A stretch of DNA of 64,000 bases from Aromatoleum toluvorans (GTDB taxonomy: Bacteria > Pseudomonadota > Gammaproteobacteria > Burkholderiales > Rhodocyclaceae): positions 1 to 64,000 of the forward strand of contig NZ_WTVN01000023.1 of NCBI RefSeq assembly GCF_012910905.1. The letters run 5' to 3'. Each line of letters starts with the position of its first letter. Positions within the stretch are counted from its first letter, which is position 1. Under the pieces are notes generated by a model. The model made no database searches, was not told where the DNA came from, and saw only the letters and a list, made by a program, of their open reading frames with translations. Both the position numbers and the translations under genes were made by a program. Positions 47,313 to 56,600 of the stretch are shown here, one piece after another.

Positions 47313-49553
47313 ATGAGCAATTACGCCGCCTTCTTCACCGGCCAGAAAGACGCCGCCCCGCCGGCCAGCACCGCTGCCGCGGCACGGGCGCGCTACCGCA
47401 TCCTGTTCGTTGACGACGAACCGGCAATCCTGAAGGCGCTGGTGCGCATCTTCCGCGGCCAGGCGTACGACATCCTGACCGCGTCGAGCGGCGCGGAAGC
47501 GCTCGCCCGGCTCGCCGAGGGGCCGGTGCAGGTCATCATCAGCGATTACATGATGCCGGGCATGAACGGTTCCGAACTGCTCAAGCAGGTCAAGGCGCGT
47601 CATCCGGACACGATCCGCATCATGCTCACCGGCCACGCCGACACCGGTGCGGTGATGGGGGCGATCAACGACGGCGCGGTGTACAAGTTCATCCTCAAGC
47701 CGTGGAACGACGACGACCTGCGGGTCACCGTCTCGCTCGCGCTCGAGCAGTTCGACCTCGTGCAGAAGAACCGTGCACTGACCCAGGAGAACGCGAAGAA
47801 AACCAAGGAGATCTCGGCGCTGTCGCGCATGGCGGTATCCAACCGCAGCCAGCTCGGTACGATGCTGCACAAGAAGGGGCTGATCACCAGCGCGCAGTGG
47901 CAGGAGCTCGCCCGTCAGCAGGGCATCCAGAAGGAGCCGCTGATCCGGCTCCTGCTCGATCGCGGCTGGGTCGCGGAACAGGCGCTGCGCAAGATCCTGC
48001 GCGAGGATCTGCTGGTCGAGGAGGTCTCGCTCGGCGAATTCCGCGTCGATCCGGCCGTTGCCGACCTGATCCCGCGCAGTTTCTGCCGCAAGCAACTGAT
48101 CGTGCCGCTCAAGCTCGAAGGCCGGCGCTTGCTGCTGGCGGTTGCCGACCCGATGGATGCCGGCCTGCTCGACGATATCCGGTTCACCGCCGGCCTCGAC
48201 CTCAGGGTCGTGATGGCGGACTCCGCGGCGATCGAAGCGAAGATCGCCGAGGTCTATGGCAGCGACGACGGCGTCGACATCCGCGACATCGCGACCATGG
48301 TCGGTGGCCCCGATCCGTACGAGGGCATCGAGATCGTCATCGACGACGACGAGGCCGTGCCGCTCGACGAACTGCTCGCCGCCACCAACGAGCCGCCTGC
48401 GATCCGGCTCGTGAATGCGATCCTGCTCGAGGCGATCCGGCTGGGCGCCTCCGACATCCACATCCAGCCCAAGACCAAGAACGTCGTCGTGCGTCTGCGC
48501 ATCGACGGCGTGCTGCAGGACAAGATCCAGATCCCGCACGCGCTGCACAGTCCGCTCGTGTCGCGGCTGAAGATCATGGCCGAACTGGACATCTCGGAGC
48601 GCCGCCGTCCCCAGGACGGACGCATCACCGTGAAGTCGCCGCTGCGCATCGTCGACCTGCGCATCTCGACGCTGCCGACGATCAACGGCGAGAAGGTCGT
48701 GATGCGCATCCTCGACCGCAATTCCCAAGTCCTCAGCCTTGCCGGCCTCGGCTTCGGCGAGGCCGGCCTGGCCAAGGTGCGGGTGATGGTCGACAAGCCG
48801 CAGGGCCTGCTGCTCGCGACCGGCCCCACCGGCAGCGGCAAGACCACGACGCTTTACTCCCTGCTGCAGGCCAACGCCTCACCCTCGAAGAACTACATCA
48901 CCATCGAGGACCCTGTCGAGTACTACCTCGATAATGCGGGACAGGTTCTGGTGCGCGAGAAGATCGGCCTCACCTTCCCCGTCGTGCTGCGTTCCATCCT
49001 GCGTCAGGATCCCGATGTCGTACTGATCGGCGAGATCCGGGATTACGAGACGGCCGAAGTTGCATTCCATACCGCATTGACCGGGCATCAGGTACTATCG
49101 ACGTTGCATACGAACTCCGCGCTTGCAACGATCGCCCGGCTGCTTGATCTGGGCCTCAAGCCGTTCATCGTCGCCAGTGCGCTTGAAGGCGTGATTGCCC
49201 AGCGCCTGGTGCGTCGGATCTGCCGCCAGTGCCGGCGCGAGGTCGCGGTGGACCGGACCCTGGCAGCCCGTCTGGGGCCGCGCTTCGGCACGCTGCAGGC
49301 TGCGTTTGGGGGGGAGGGCTGCGTCCAGTGTGGCGGAAGCGGCTACTACGGGCGGCTCGGGCTGTACGAGATCCTGTTGCCGGATGAACACATGCGCGAC
49401 CTGATTACCCGTGGTGCCACCATCCGCGAAATGACTGCCCACGTGCGTTCGACCGGGCACGAGTCGCTGTGGGACGATGCACGCAAGAAGGTCGCCCTCG
49501 GTGAAACCTCGCTCGAGGAAGTCCTGCGCGTTCTGGGTCCGGAACCGGAATGA
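47313..49553 (+). CDS. Receiver domain fused to a PilB/GspE-type secretion ATPase
   Basis: A 746-residue fusion. Residues 25-145 are a receiver with D78 (VIISDYMMPGMNG) and AINDGAVYKFILKPWNDDDL. Residues about 175-320 match the N-terminal GspE domain (LLDRGWVAEQALRKIL, LLLAVADPMD). The ATPase core has Walker A GPTGSGKT at 504-511, the Asp-box EDPVEYYL, RQDPDVVLIGEIRD and LTGHQVLSTLHTNS, and a zinc-type tetracysteine C637-x2-C640...C670-x2-C673. All catalytic parts look intact, so it should power a type IV pilus or type II-like machine under phosphorylation control. No PilC, pilin or secretin gene is in the window. The ribosome-binding site AGGA lies 5 bases upstream of the ATG. Confidence 0.92.
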   Translation: MSNYAAFFTGQKDAAPPASTAAAARARYRILFVDDEPAILKALVRIFRGQAYDILTASSGAEALARLAEGPVQVIISDYMMPGMNGSELLKQVKARHPDTIRIMLTGHADTGAVMGAINDGAVYKFILKPWNDDDLRVTVSLALEQFDLVQKNRALTQENAKKTKEISALSRMAVSNRSQLGTMLHKKGLITSAQWQELARQQGIQKEPLIRLLLDRGWVAEQALRKILREDLLVEEVSLGEFRVDPAVADLIPRSFCRKQLIVPLKLEGRRLLLAVADPMDAGLLDDIRFTAGLDLRVVMADSAAIEAKIAEVYGSDDGVDIRDIATMVGGPDPYEGIEIVIDDDEAVPLDELLAATNEPPAIRLVNAILLEAIRLGASDIHIQPKTKNVVVRLRIDGVLQDKIQIPHALHSPLVSRLKIMAELDISERRRPQDGRITVKSPLRIVDLRISTLPTINGEKVVMRILDRNSQVLSLAGLGFGEAGLAKVRVMVDKPQGLLLATGPTGSGKTTTLYSLLQANASPSKNYITIEDPVEYYLDNAGQVLVREKIGLTFPVVLRSILRQDPDVVLIGEIRDYETAEVAFHTALTGHQVLSTLHTNSALATIARLLDLGLKPFIVASALEGVIAQRLVRRICRQCRREVAVDRTLAARLGPRFGTLQAAFGGEGCVQCGGSGYYGRLGLYEILLPDEHMRDLITRGATIREMTAHVRSTGHESLWDDARKKVALGETSLEEVLRVLGPEPE

Positions 49554-49584
49554 ATCGTACGACATAGCGACAGGAGTTTCGGGG

Positions 49585-50574
49585 ATGAATAATGCAAATG
49601 GCATTGATGCCCTGACGACGGGCAACGCCGAAATCGATGAACGTCTGCAGCGCATGATGCGCGAGCACGAGGCGCGCATCGCGGAGCTGGCGCGCGAACT
49701 CGAGCGCGAACGCGCGTTGACGGCGGAGCTGGTGGCGCGCGTGGAGCGCACGCAGAGCCAGTTGCTGCAGTCCGAGAAGATGGCAGCGATCGGCCAGCTC
49801 GCCGCGGGCGTCGCGCACGAAATCAACAATCCGGTCGGCTTCGTCAGTTCCAACCTCGGTTCGCTCGCCTCGTACGTGGAGCGCCTGTTCGGCCTGCTCG
49901 CCGCCTACGAGCAGCTCGAGCAGGAACTGCCGCCCGATCACGCGGCACGCGCGCAGATTGCGAAGGCGCGCGATGCGGCCGAGATTGACTACCTGCGCGA
50001 AGACATTCCCGATCTGCTGCGCGAATCGGCCGACGGCGTCGCGCGGGTCCGGCACATCGTCAACGACCTCAAGGACTTCTCGCGTGCCGACGAGGGCGAG
50101 TGGCAGGAGGCGGACCTCAACCGCGGGCTCGAGAGCACGCTCAACGTGGTCTGGAATGAAATCAAGTACAAGGCCGAGGTCGTGCGCGAGTTCGGCGAGC
50201 TGCCGAAGGTGCGCTGCATTCCGGCGCAGATCAACCAGGTCTTCATGAACCTGCTGGTCAACGCCGCGCAGGCGATCGATACCTCGGGAACCATCACGCT
50301 GCGCAGCGGCGCCTCGGACGAGGAGGCGTGGATCGAAATCAAGGACACCGGCAAGGGCATGCCGCCCGACGTGCAGGCGCGCATCTTCGAGCCGTTCTTC
50401 ACGACCAAGCCCGTCGGCAAGGGGACCGGCCTCGGCCTGTCGATCTCGGCCGACATCGTGAAACGCCACAAGGGCGCGCTGCTGGTGGATAGCCAGCCGG
50501 GCGGGGGCACGCGTTTTCGCATCGTGCTGCCCTTGCGTACGGAAGGCGCGGGAGATCAGACCGCCGCGAAGTGA
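49585..50574 (+). CDS. Soluble sensor histidine kinase with coiled-coil N-terminus
   Basis: A 329-residue kinase without a recognisable sensor domain. A long coiled coil (about 15-65, EARIAELARELERERALTAEL) leads to H78 in AAGVAHEINNPVGF. The catalytic part has QVFMNLLVNAAQAI, IEIKDTGKGMPPD, FEPFFTTKPVGKGTGLGLS. It is the last gene of the operon, 31 bases after the REC-PilB gene, with a CAGGAG ribosome site. A hairpin overlaps its stop codon. The absence of a sensor domain suggests it is controlled by a partner protein, perhaps through its coiled coil. Confidence 0.92.
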   Translation: MNNANGIDALTTGNAEIDERLQRMMREHEARIAELARELERERALTAELVARVERTQSQLLQSEKMAAIGQLAAGVAHEINNPVGFVSSNLGSLASYVERLFGLLAAYEQLEQELPPDHAARAQIAKARDAAEIDYLREDIPDLLRESADGVARVRHIVNDLKDFSRADEGEWQEADLNRGLESTLNVVWNEIKYKAEVVREFGELPKVRCIPAQINQVFMNLLVNAAQAIDTSGTITLRSGASDEEAWIEIKDTGKGMPPDVQARIFEPFFTTKPVGKGTGLGLSISADIVKRHKGALLVDSQPGGGTRFRIVLPLRTEGAGDQTAAK

Positions 50575-50590
50575 GTGCGCCGCTTCGCGG
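50564..50590. terminator. Hairpin between convergent kinase genes
   Basis: CCGCGAAG (50564-50571) and CTTCGCGG (50583-50590) form a perfect 8-base-pair stem with an 11-base loop. The stop codon of the plus-strand kinase begins directly after the left arm. It likely serves as a shared 3' boundary for the plus operon and the minus-strand kinase. Confidence 0.6.
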
Positions 50591-50616
50591 TGCTGCTCGT
50601 CCGCGAGCGACGAACT

Positions 50617-52674
50617 TCATGCCATGGTGCAGGCGGGGCCCCCGACCGGTAGCCACACGCGCACCGTGGTGCCCTGTCCGGGGGCACTGTCGACCTCGAA
50701 GCGACCGTTGTGCCGCTGGACAATGCTGTAGCTGACGGAAAGTCCGAGACCGGTGCCCTTGCCGACGGGCTTGGTCGTGAAGAAGGGATCGAACATGCGC
50801 GCCCGTTCCTGTTCGTCCATGCCGCGCCCCGTGTCGCGGATCTCGACGCACACTTCGTCGCCGCGCTGGCGCGTGCTCACGGTGATCGTGCCGCGCGACT
50901 CGATCGCATGCACCGCGTTGAGCAGCAGGTTGACGATCACCTGATGGATCTGCCCGGCCTGGCAGCGCACTGCCGGCAGGGGGGCGCAGTCGCGCACGAC
51001 ATCGGCCTTTTCGGCGATTGTTGCGTGCATGACATTGAGGGTGCTCTCGAGCCCCTGCACGAGATCCGTCTCGGCCAGTTCCCCGTCCTCGTCGACGCGC
51101 GAGAAATCCTTCAGGTCGGCGACGATGCGCGCCACCCGGCGCAGGCCGTCGCGGCTTTCGGCGGCCAGCGTGCGCAGGTCGTCGCGCACGAAATCGAGAT
51201 CGGCCTTCTTGCGCAGCCGGGCCGCGGCGTCGCGCAGGCTGGCGTCGGACCGGCCCGCGATCAGTGCTTCGTAGCCGTCGATGAGCGTGAAGAGGTCCTG
51301 CAGGTATTTCTCGAAGGCGCCGATGTCGGACTGGATGAAGGCGATGGGATTGTTGATCTCGTGCGCGACACCGGCCGCGAGCTGTCCCAGGCCGGCGAGC
51401 TTCTCGGCCTGCACCAGCTGCCCCTGGGCTTCGCCCAGACGCATGTTCGTATCCCGCAGCTCGGCAACGGTTTCGCGCAGCAGGCGGTCCTGCTCGATGC
51501 GCTCGGTGATGTCGTGGAGCACCACGACACAGCCGGGCGATTCATCCGCGGTGCGCAGCGGCGCGCTGGTGTACTCGACGGGAAAGGCATTCCCGTCCTT
51601 GCGGAAGAATACCTCGCCGACGCGCCGGCTGACGCATCCGGTGCGGCGCGTCGCGGCGATCGGGCATTCCTCCAGCGGATAGGGGCGCCCGTCAGCGTGA
51701 TGATGGTGGAACAGCTCGTGCGCAGACGACCCGAGCACTTCATGCTCGGCGTAGCCGAGCATCGCGAGGGCGGCGGGGTTGGCGAACATGATGCGCCCGT
51801 CGGCGTCGACCCCGTAGACGCCTTCCGCGAGAGATTCGAAAATGGTGTGCTGGCGGCGCAGCAGGATGGCGATCGCCTCGTGGCTTTCACCCAGTTGCGC
51901 GGCGGTGCGCCCGATCGCATCGGCAATACGCGACATTTCGGTCTCGCCCGGGCGACGGGACATCGCCACCGTCGCCGTGCCGGCGGCCATCTCATCGAGC
52001 GCGTGCTCGATCGCGGCGATGCGGCGCGTGACGTAGCGCTGCAGCCCGAGCGCGAATCCGCCGAGAAGTACCATCCCGGCGGCGAGCAGGGAGCCCACGA
52101 GTATTGCGGAATGCTGTCGCGATTGCTGCAGATCCTGGAGCGCCAGGTCGATGTGGCGATCCTGCGTGGTCGCGAGTTCGCGCAGGTTGCCGAAGAGCGT
52201 CGGCTGGAGTCCTGACCAGTCGCTGCCCACGAGCCGCGCCAGTGCTGCGCGATCGTCGGTGCGGCAGGTCTCGCCCGCCCGTGCAAGAAAGTCCCACAGG
52301 GCGGGCAGGTGGGCCTCGAGGGTCGCGATCAGCTGTGTTTCGCGGGCGTCGTGCAGCCAGTTGCGGTGGTCGCGCCGAAAAGCCTCCCACCCGGAGCGGA
52401 GTTGTGCACCCTCGCGGACCAGGATCTCATGCATCGCGGAGGGGGGCGTGGCACCGAGAAGCACCGCCTGCAGCTGCGCCTGGACCGAAAGCAGGCGCCG
52501 CTCGACCTCGCGCAGCGCGGTGCCGGGCGCCAGTTCATGGTCGAAGATCAGCCGTTCGGCGCGATCGGTGTGCTGCTGCGAAAAGACGAAGACCAGCGAT
52601 AGCGCGAGCATCACGCCGCCGGTGAGCAGCACGTGAAGCGCGAGGCGGCGGCGGATGCTGAGCCCACGGGGCAT
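50617..52674 (-). CDS. Membrane sensor histidine kinase with PAS domain
   Basis: A 685-residue kinase starting at MPRGLSIRRRLALHVLLTGG; a GTG 48 bases upstream is possible. The first helix is about 13-33; a periplasmic helical domain of about 150 residues follows, then a second helix (AILVGSLLAAGMVLLGGFAL) and HAMP-like sequence. A PAS domain has FESLAEGVYGVDADGRIMFAN, and a PAC ends with VVVLHDITERIEQD. The phospho-acceptor is H438 (AAGVAHEINNPIAF). The catalytic part ends MFDPFFTTKPVGKGTGLGLSV. A His-rich HELFHHHHADG lies in the PAS. It is the only membrane kinase of this island and may be its input. Confidence 0.92.
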   Translation of the reverse strand: MPRGLSIRRRLALHVLLTGGVMLALSLVFVFSQQHTDRAERLIFDHELAPGTALREVERRLLSVQAQLQAVLLGATPPSAMHEILVREGAQLRSGWEAFRRDHRNWLHDARETQLIATLEAHLPALWDFLARAGETCRTDDRAALARLVGSDWSGLQPTLFGNLRELATTQDRHIDLALQDLQQSRQHSAILVGSLLAAGMVLLGGFALGLQRYVTRRIAAIEHALDEMAAGTATVAMSRRPGETEMSRIADAIGRTAAQLGESHEAIAILLRRQHTIFESLAEGVYGVDADGRIMFANPAALAMLGYAEHEVLGSSAHELFHHHHADGRPYPLEECPIAATRRTGCVSRRVGEVFFRKDGNAFPVEYTSAPLRTADESPGCVVVLHDITERIEQDRLLRETVAELRDTNMRLGEAQGQLVQAEKLAGLGQLAAGVAHEINNPIAFIQSDIGAFEKYLQDLFTLIDGYEALIAGRSDASLRDAAARLRKKADLDFVRDDLRTLAAESRDGLRRVARIVADLKDFSRVDEDGELAETDLVQGLESTLNVMHATIAEKADVVRDCAPLPAVRCQAGQIHQVIVNLLLNAVHAIESRGTITVSTRQRGDEVCVEIRDTGRGMDEQERARMFDPFFTTKPVGKGTGLGLSVSYSIVQRHNGRFEVDSAPGQGTTVRVWLPVGGPACTMA

Positions 52675-52756
52675 GTCGGGTCGGTCGGCGTTGAGAGTTG
52701 CCGGATATTCTAATGCACGCACCCGGCGCCGCCAGCGGCTGCTGGCTTTGCAGCCG

Positions 52757-52794
52757 TCTACGTGATTCTACGTGGACGACCGCGCAAATTTGCG
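52757..52794. promoter_or_regulatory. Direct repeat and palindrome in a divergent gap
   Basis: TCTACGT occurs at 52757-52763 and again at 52767-52773, exactly 10 bases apart, one helical turn. CGCAAATTTGCG at 52783-52794 is a perfect 12-base palindrome. The gap lies between the membrane kinase (minus) and a small exported protein (plus). Both look like protein-binding sites. Confidence 0.4.
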
Positions 52795-52855
52795 AATTTT
52801 CCGCGTTGATGCCTGCATTTATGCTTTGACCATCAACAACGTGGTCAAGCTGCAT

Positions 52856-53365
52856 ATGCACTCTTCAAGTGTGGTGGCGGTTTTCCCGGCGCGCGCGCGG
52901 ACGGCAGTCCTCCGTGCGGCTCGCCGCTGGCGGGTCGTCGGCAAGCTGCTGCTGGCGCTCCCGGTTACCGCTGCACATGCGGAGGCGCCGGCGGTGACCC
53001 CCGTCAGCTGGATCTGCTGGTACGCGAACGGGACCGCAGTCTCCTGTCGGCTGGGACCGCCGGATGCCTTCATGCCCGCGCCAGCCGAACTTCAGCCCGG
53101 TGCTGCCGACGCCGGCGCCTTGCTCCCGGCGGGAAAGCGGCCCTTGCCCCAGATCGTGCGCACGATCCTGCAAGAGCCCGAGAAGCTCGCCGACCGGACC
53201 ATTTCGATTCCGCTATTCGCCGAGTCTCACGACACGGATTTCGTGCGCGAGCTTGCGGAAGCCGTGATGTGCGGGACGCGCAAGCTGTGCCGCGTGCTGT
53301 TCCTCCGCTCGTCGACCGATATCGCGCTGACGCTCGACGCGGTCGAGGATCCCGCTCTCAATTGA
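52856..53365 (+). CDS. Small exported hypothetical protein
   Basis: A 169-residue protein with a signal sequence (WRVVGKLLLALPVTAAHAEA) preceded by a long basic N-region. The mature part has WICWYANGTAVSCRLGPPDAF, with a likely disulfide pair, and a second pair MCGTRKLC. I do not recognise the family. It is divergent from the membrane kinase and could be its accessory periplasmic protein. I chose the ATG at 52856; a GTG at 52772 would place the signal peptide far inside. Two hairpins follow the gene. Confidence 0.6.
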   Translation: MHSSSVVAVFPARARTAVLRAARRWRVVGKLLLALPVTAAHAEAPAVTPVSWICWYANGTAVSCRLGPPDAFMPAPAELQPGAADAGALLPAGKRPLPQIVRTILQEPEKLADRTISIPLFAESHDTDFVRELAEAVMCGTRKLCRVLFLRSSTDIALTLDAVEDPALN

Positions 53366-53413
53366 CGCGGGGCGAACGAGGGAGGGGCAGATAGACAACG
53401 CCAATCCGGTTCT

Positions 53414-53476
53414 GCCGGCGCGAGTCGCCGGCGCTTCTGCGGGCACCCCGACTACCGTGCTTCCTGTAGTGCCCGC
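53414..53476 (+). terminator. Two successive hairpins
   Basis: GCCGGCG-CGAGT-CGCCGGC at 53414-53432 is a 7-base-pair stem. GCGGGCAC (53439-53446) pairs with GTGCCCGC (53469-53476) over 8 bases with a 22-base loop. They lie 50-110 bases after the small exported protein. They may end its transcript or belong to the leader of the next gene. The region after them (53505-53530) is notably AT-rich, with an A-run. Confidence 0.4.
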
Positions 53477-53624
53477 CGGGGGAGGCTCCTTTATGCTATG
53501 GCGCGACTGTAAAAAAATGTAATTTACGGCGTATCGATGGTGCGTACTCGGGAGAGGGGCGGGGAGAGGGCCGAAACACGGCCGCAGCCATGCAGGACGC
53601 CAGAACAATGAGAATGACTCCGAC

Positions 53625-56600
53625 ATGAATTTCAGATGGCTTGCCCGGATGCACGTCCGTCTGCTGCTGCTGGTCCTCGCGGCGGTCCTGCCTGCCATTG
53701 CGATCATCGTCGATATGGGTGCGGAGCAGCGCCGCGGGGCCATGGCGGCCTCGGAGCGGCTCGCGCTATCCACGGCGCGCCAACTGGCGACACGCCAGCG
53801 GGACATGATTTCCTATGTGCACGAGGCGCTGCAGGGGCTGGCAGACGCACCCGAAATCCGGGGCCTGCACTCGACGCGCGACTGCAGCCGCTGGCTCGCG
53901 CGCGTGGCGACGCTGGGCAAAGTCTATTCGGGTCTCTTCGTCGTCGACCGCGGCGGGGAAGTCCTTTGCAGCGCCAAGCCCTACGGCGACCGCGTCAATG
54001 TGGCGGATCGCGCCTACTTCCGCCGCGCCCTCGAGCGGCGCGACTTCGCCATCGGCGACTTCAACATCAGCCGGATGAGCGGCAAGCCGATCGTGGCGTT
54101 CGCGCACCCGGTGTTCGACGAGCGCAACGAAATCTCCGCGGTCGTGGCGCTCGCGGCGGAGCCGCCGGCATTCGGGGCGCTGCTGCGCGAATTGCTGCTG
54201 CCGGACGATTCGGTGGTGACGGTCGTCGACAGCCAGGGCGTGATCCTCGCCCGCCTGCCGGATCCGGATGCGCTGGTGGGGCGCACGATCCCGGAACTCA
54301 CCGAGTTCAAGGCCGCCACCGTCGATGCAAGCGAGGTGGTGACCGAAGCGCAATGGCTCGACCGGGTCCCGCGCCTGACGGCCATCGTGCCGGTGCTCAG
54401 CACCTACGGCGACCTGTACGTGCGTGTGGGCATTCCCACCGCGATGGCGCAGGCGAACGCCGCGGCGGTCGCCCGGCACAATCTCCTGCTGGTTGCCGCG
54501 GCGGCGGGACTGTTGCTGCTTTTCGGCTGGATGGCGGCGCAGCGGCTGGTGCTGCGGCGGGTGCGCGATCTTGCGGACACGGCCCGACGGATCGGCGCGG
54601 GGGACCTTCAGGCCCGCTGCACCCTGCCGCCGGATGGCGGCGAACTGGGAGAACTCGCGCGGGCGCAGAACGACATGGCGGAACGCATCGAGCATGCGAT
54701 GACGCGACTGCAAATGGCCGCGGAGGAAATCCGGCTGCGCAACCGCGCCATCGATGCGAGCCGCAACGGCCTGGTGATCTACCGCTATGCTCCCCCGGTC
54801 GGTATCGTCAGTGCCAATCCGGCGCTGCTCGCACTGCTCGCGATCACGCCCGCGGAGCTCGCCGCGGCCGATCTGGCTGCGCTCGGGCAGCGGGGTTTCG
54901 ATGCCGGCGGCTGGGAGCAGCTGGAGGCGCTGCTCGTGGCGCGGCGCGAGGGCGAGGTCGGACTGCGCCTGACGCGCGCGGCGGAGGACGTCGTGTGGCT
55001 CGACGCCGGCGTGACCCTGGTTGCGAGTGCGGGCGGGGAGGCCGATCACGCAGTCGTCGAATTCCGCGATGTCACCGAGCGCCACCGCTATGAGGAACAG
55101 CTCGCCCATCAGGCCAACTACGATACGCTGACCGGCCTGCCCAACCGCAACCTGCTGGTGGACCGCCTGCAGCAGATGCTTTCCCCTGCGCCGCGCGATG
55201 GCGGCTGCTTTGTCCTGTGGCTCGATGTCGACCGCTTCAAGGTCGTGAATGACAGCGTTGGCCGCCGGGCCGCAGACGCGGCGCTGGTTGACGTCGCCCG
55301 CCGCCTGGCCGACGCGGCGCCGGAGTGCACGACCGTTGCGCGCGTGACAGGGGACGAGTTCGTGCTGATCGCCGACGAGTTGTCGGGCCTGCAGGCGGTG
55401 GTGTCGCTCGCCAATCGCCTGCTGGAGGCGGTGCGACAGCCGCTCGTGGTCGGCGGCGAAGTGCAGCGGTTCACTGCCAGTATCGGCGTGGCCGAGCGTG
55501 GCGCGGCCGGACAGGGTGCGGATGCGTTGCTGCACAACGCCCGTGTGGCGATGAACCGCGCCAAGGAGATGGGGCGCGATACCTTCTGCTTCTACGACGC
55601 GAACATGAACGCCCGGGCGGCGCCGAGACTGCGGCTCGAGCTCGCGCTGCGACGCGCGATCGAGCGGCAGGAACTCCATCTGGTGTACCAGCCCAAGGTC
55701 GACCTCCTGACCGGCGAGGTGATCGGCTGCGAAGCCTTGTGCCGCTGGCACCACGCGGAACTCGGGCTGGTGCCGCCGGCGGAGTTCATCCCCGTCGCCG
55801 AGGACAGCGGGCTGATCCTGCGGATCGGGCGCTGGGTGCTCGAGACCGCGTGTGCGCAGATGCGCGCCTGGATCGATGCCGGGATCACGTGCCCGCGCAT
55901 GGCGGTCAATGTGGCGCCGCTGCAGTTCCTGCGCGATGACCTGGTGGCCGAAGTGTCGGCCCTGCTGTCGCGCCATCGCCTCGATGCGGGTGTGCTGATG
56001 CTGGAGATCACCGAAAGCACGCTGATGCGCGACCCCGGGCGTGCGGTCGCGGTGATGAAGGGGCTCAAGGCCATCGGCGTGCGGCTGGCAATCGACGATT
56101 TCGGTACGGGCTATTCGTCGCTCAGCGCGCTCAAGCACTTCCCGATCGACTACCTGAAGATCGATCGCGCCTTCATCTCCGATCTGACGACCAACGCGAG
56201 CGATGCCGCGATCGCGGTCTCCATCATCGCGCTCGCGCGCAGCCTCAACCTGCGCGTGATCGCCGAAGGGGTCGAGAGCGAAGGGCAGCTGCTGTACCTG
56301 CGCGGCCGCGGCTGCGACGAGATGCAGGGCTACCACTTCTCGCCGCCGATCGCGCCCGAGGCCTTCGCGGACATGCTGTCCGGCGGGAGGGGGCTGGCGC
56401 TGCCGGTTCAGAAGGACCTTCCCGCGCGCACCCTGCTGCTGGTCGACGACGAGCCGTCGATCCAGTCGGCCGTGCGCCGCATCCTGCGCCGCGAGGGATA
56501 CACGCTGCTGTTTGCCGGCAGTGCCGCCGAGGCGCTGGAGCTGCTTGCGCGGCATGCGGTGGGGGTGGTGATCTCCGACTTCCGCATGCCGGGCATGGAT

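Noticed and set aside
53414-53530. c-di-GMP riboswitch upstream of the GGDEF-EAL-REC gene
   Set aside because: Two hairpins and an AT-rich stretch invited the idea, but I could not find the conserved core or tetraloop/receptor sequences of the known classes.
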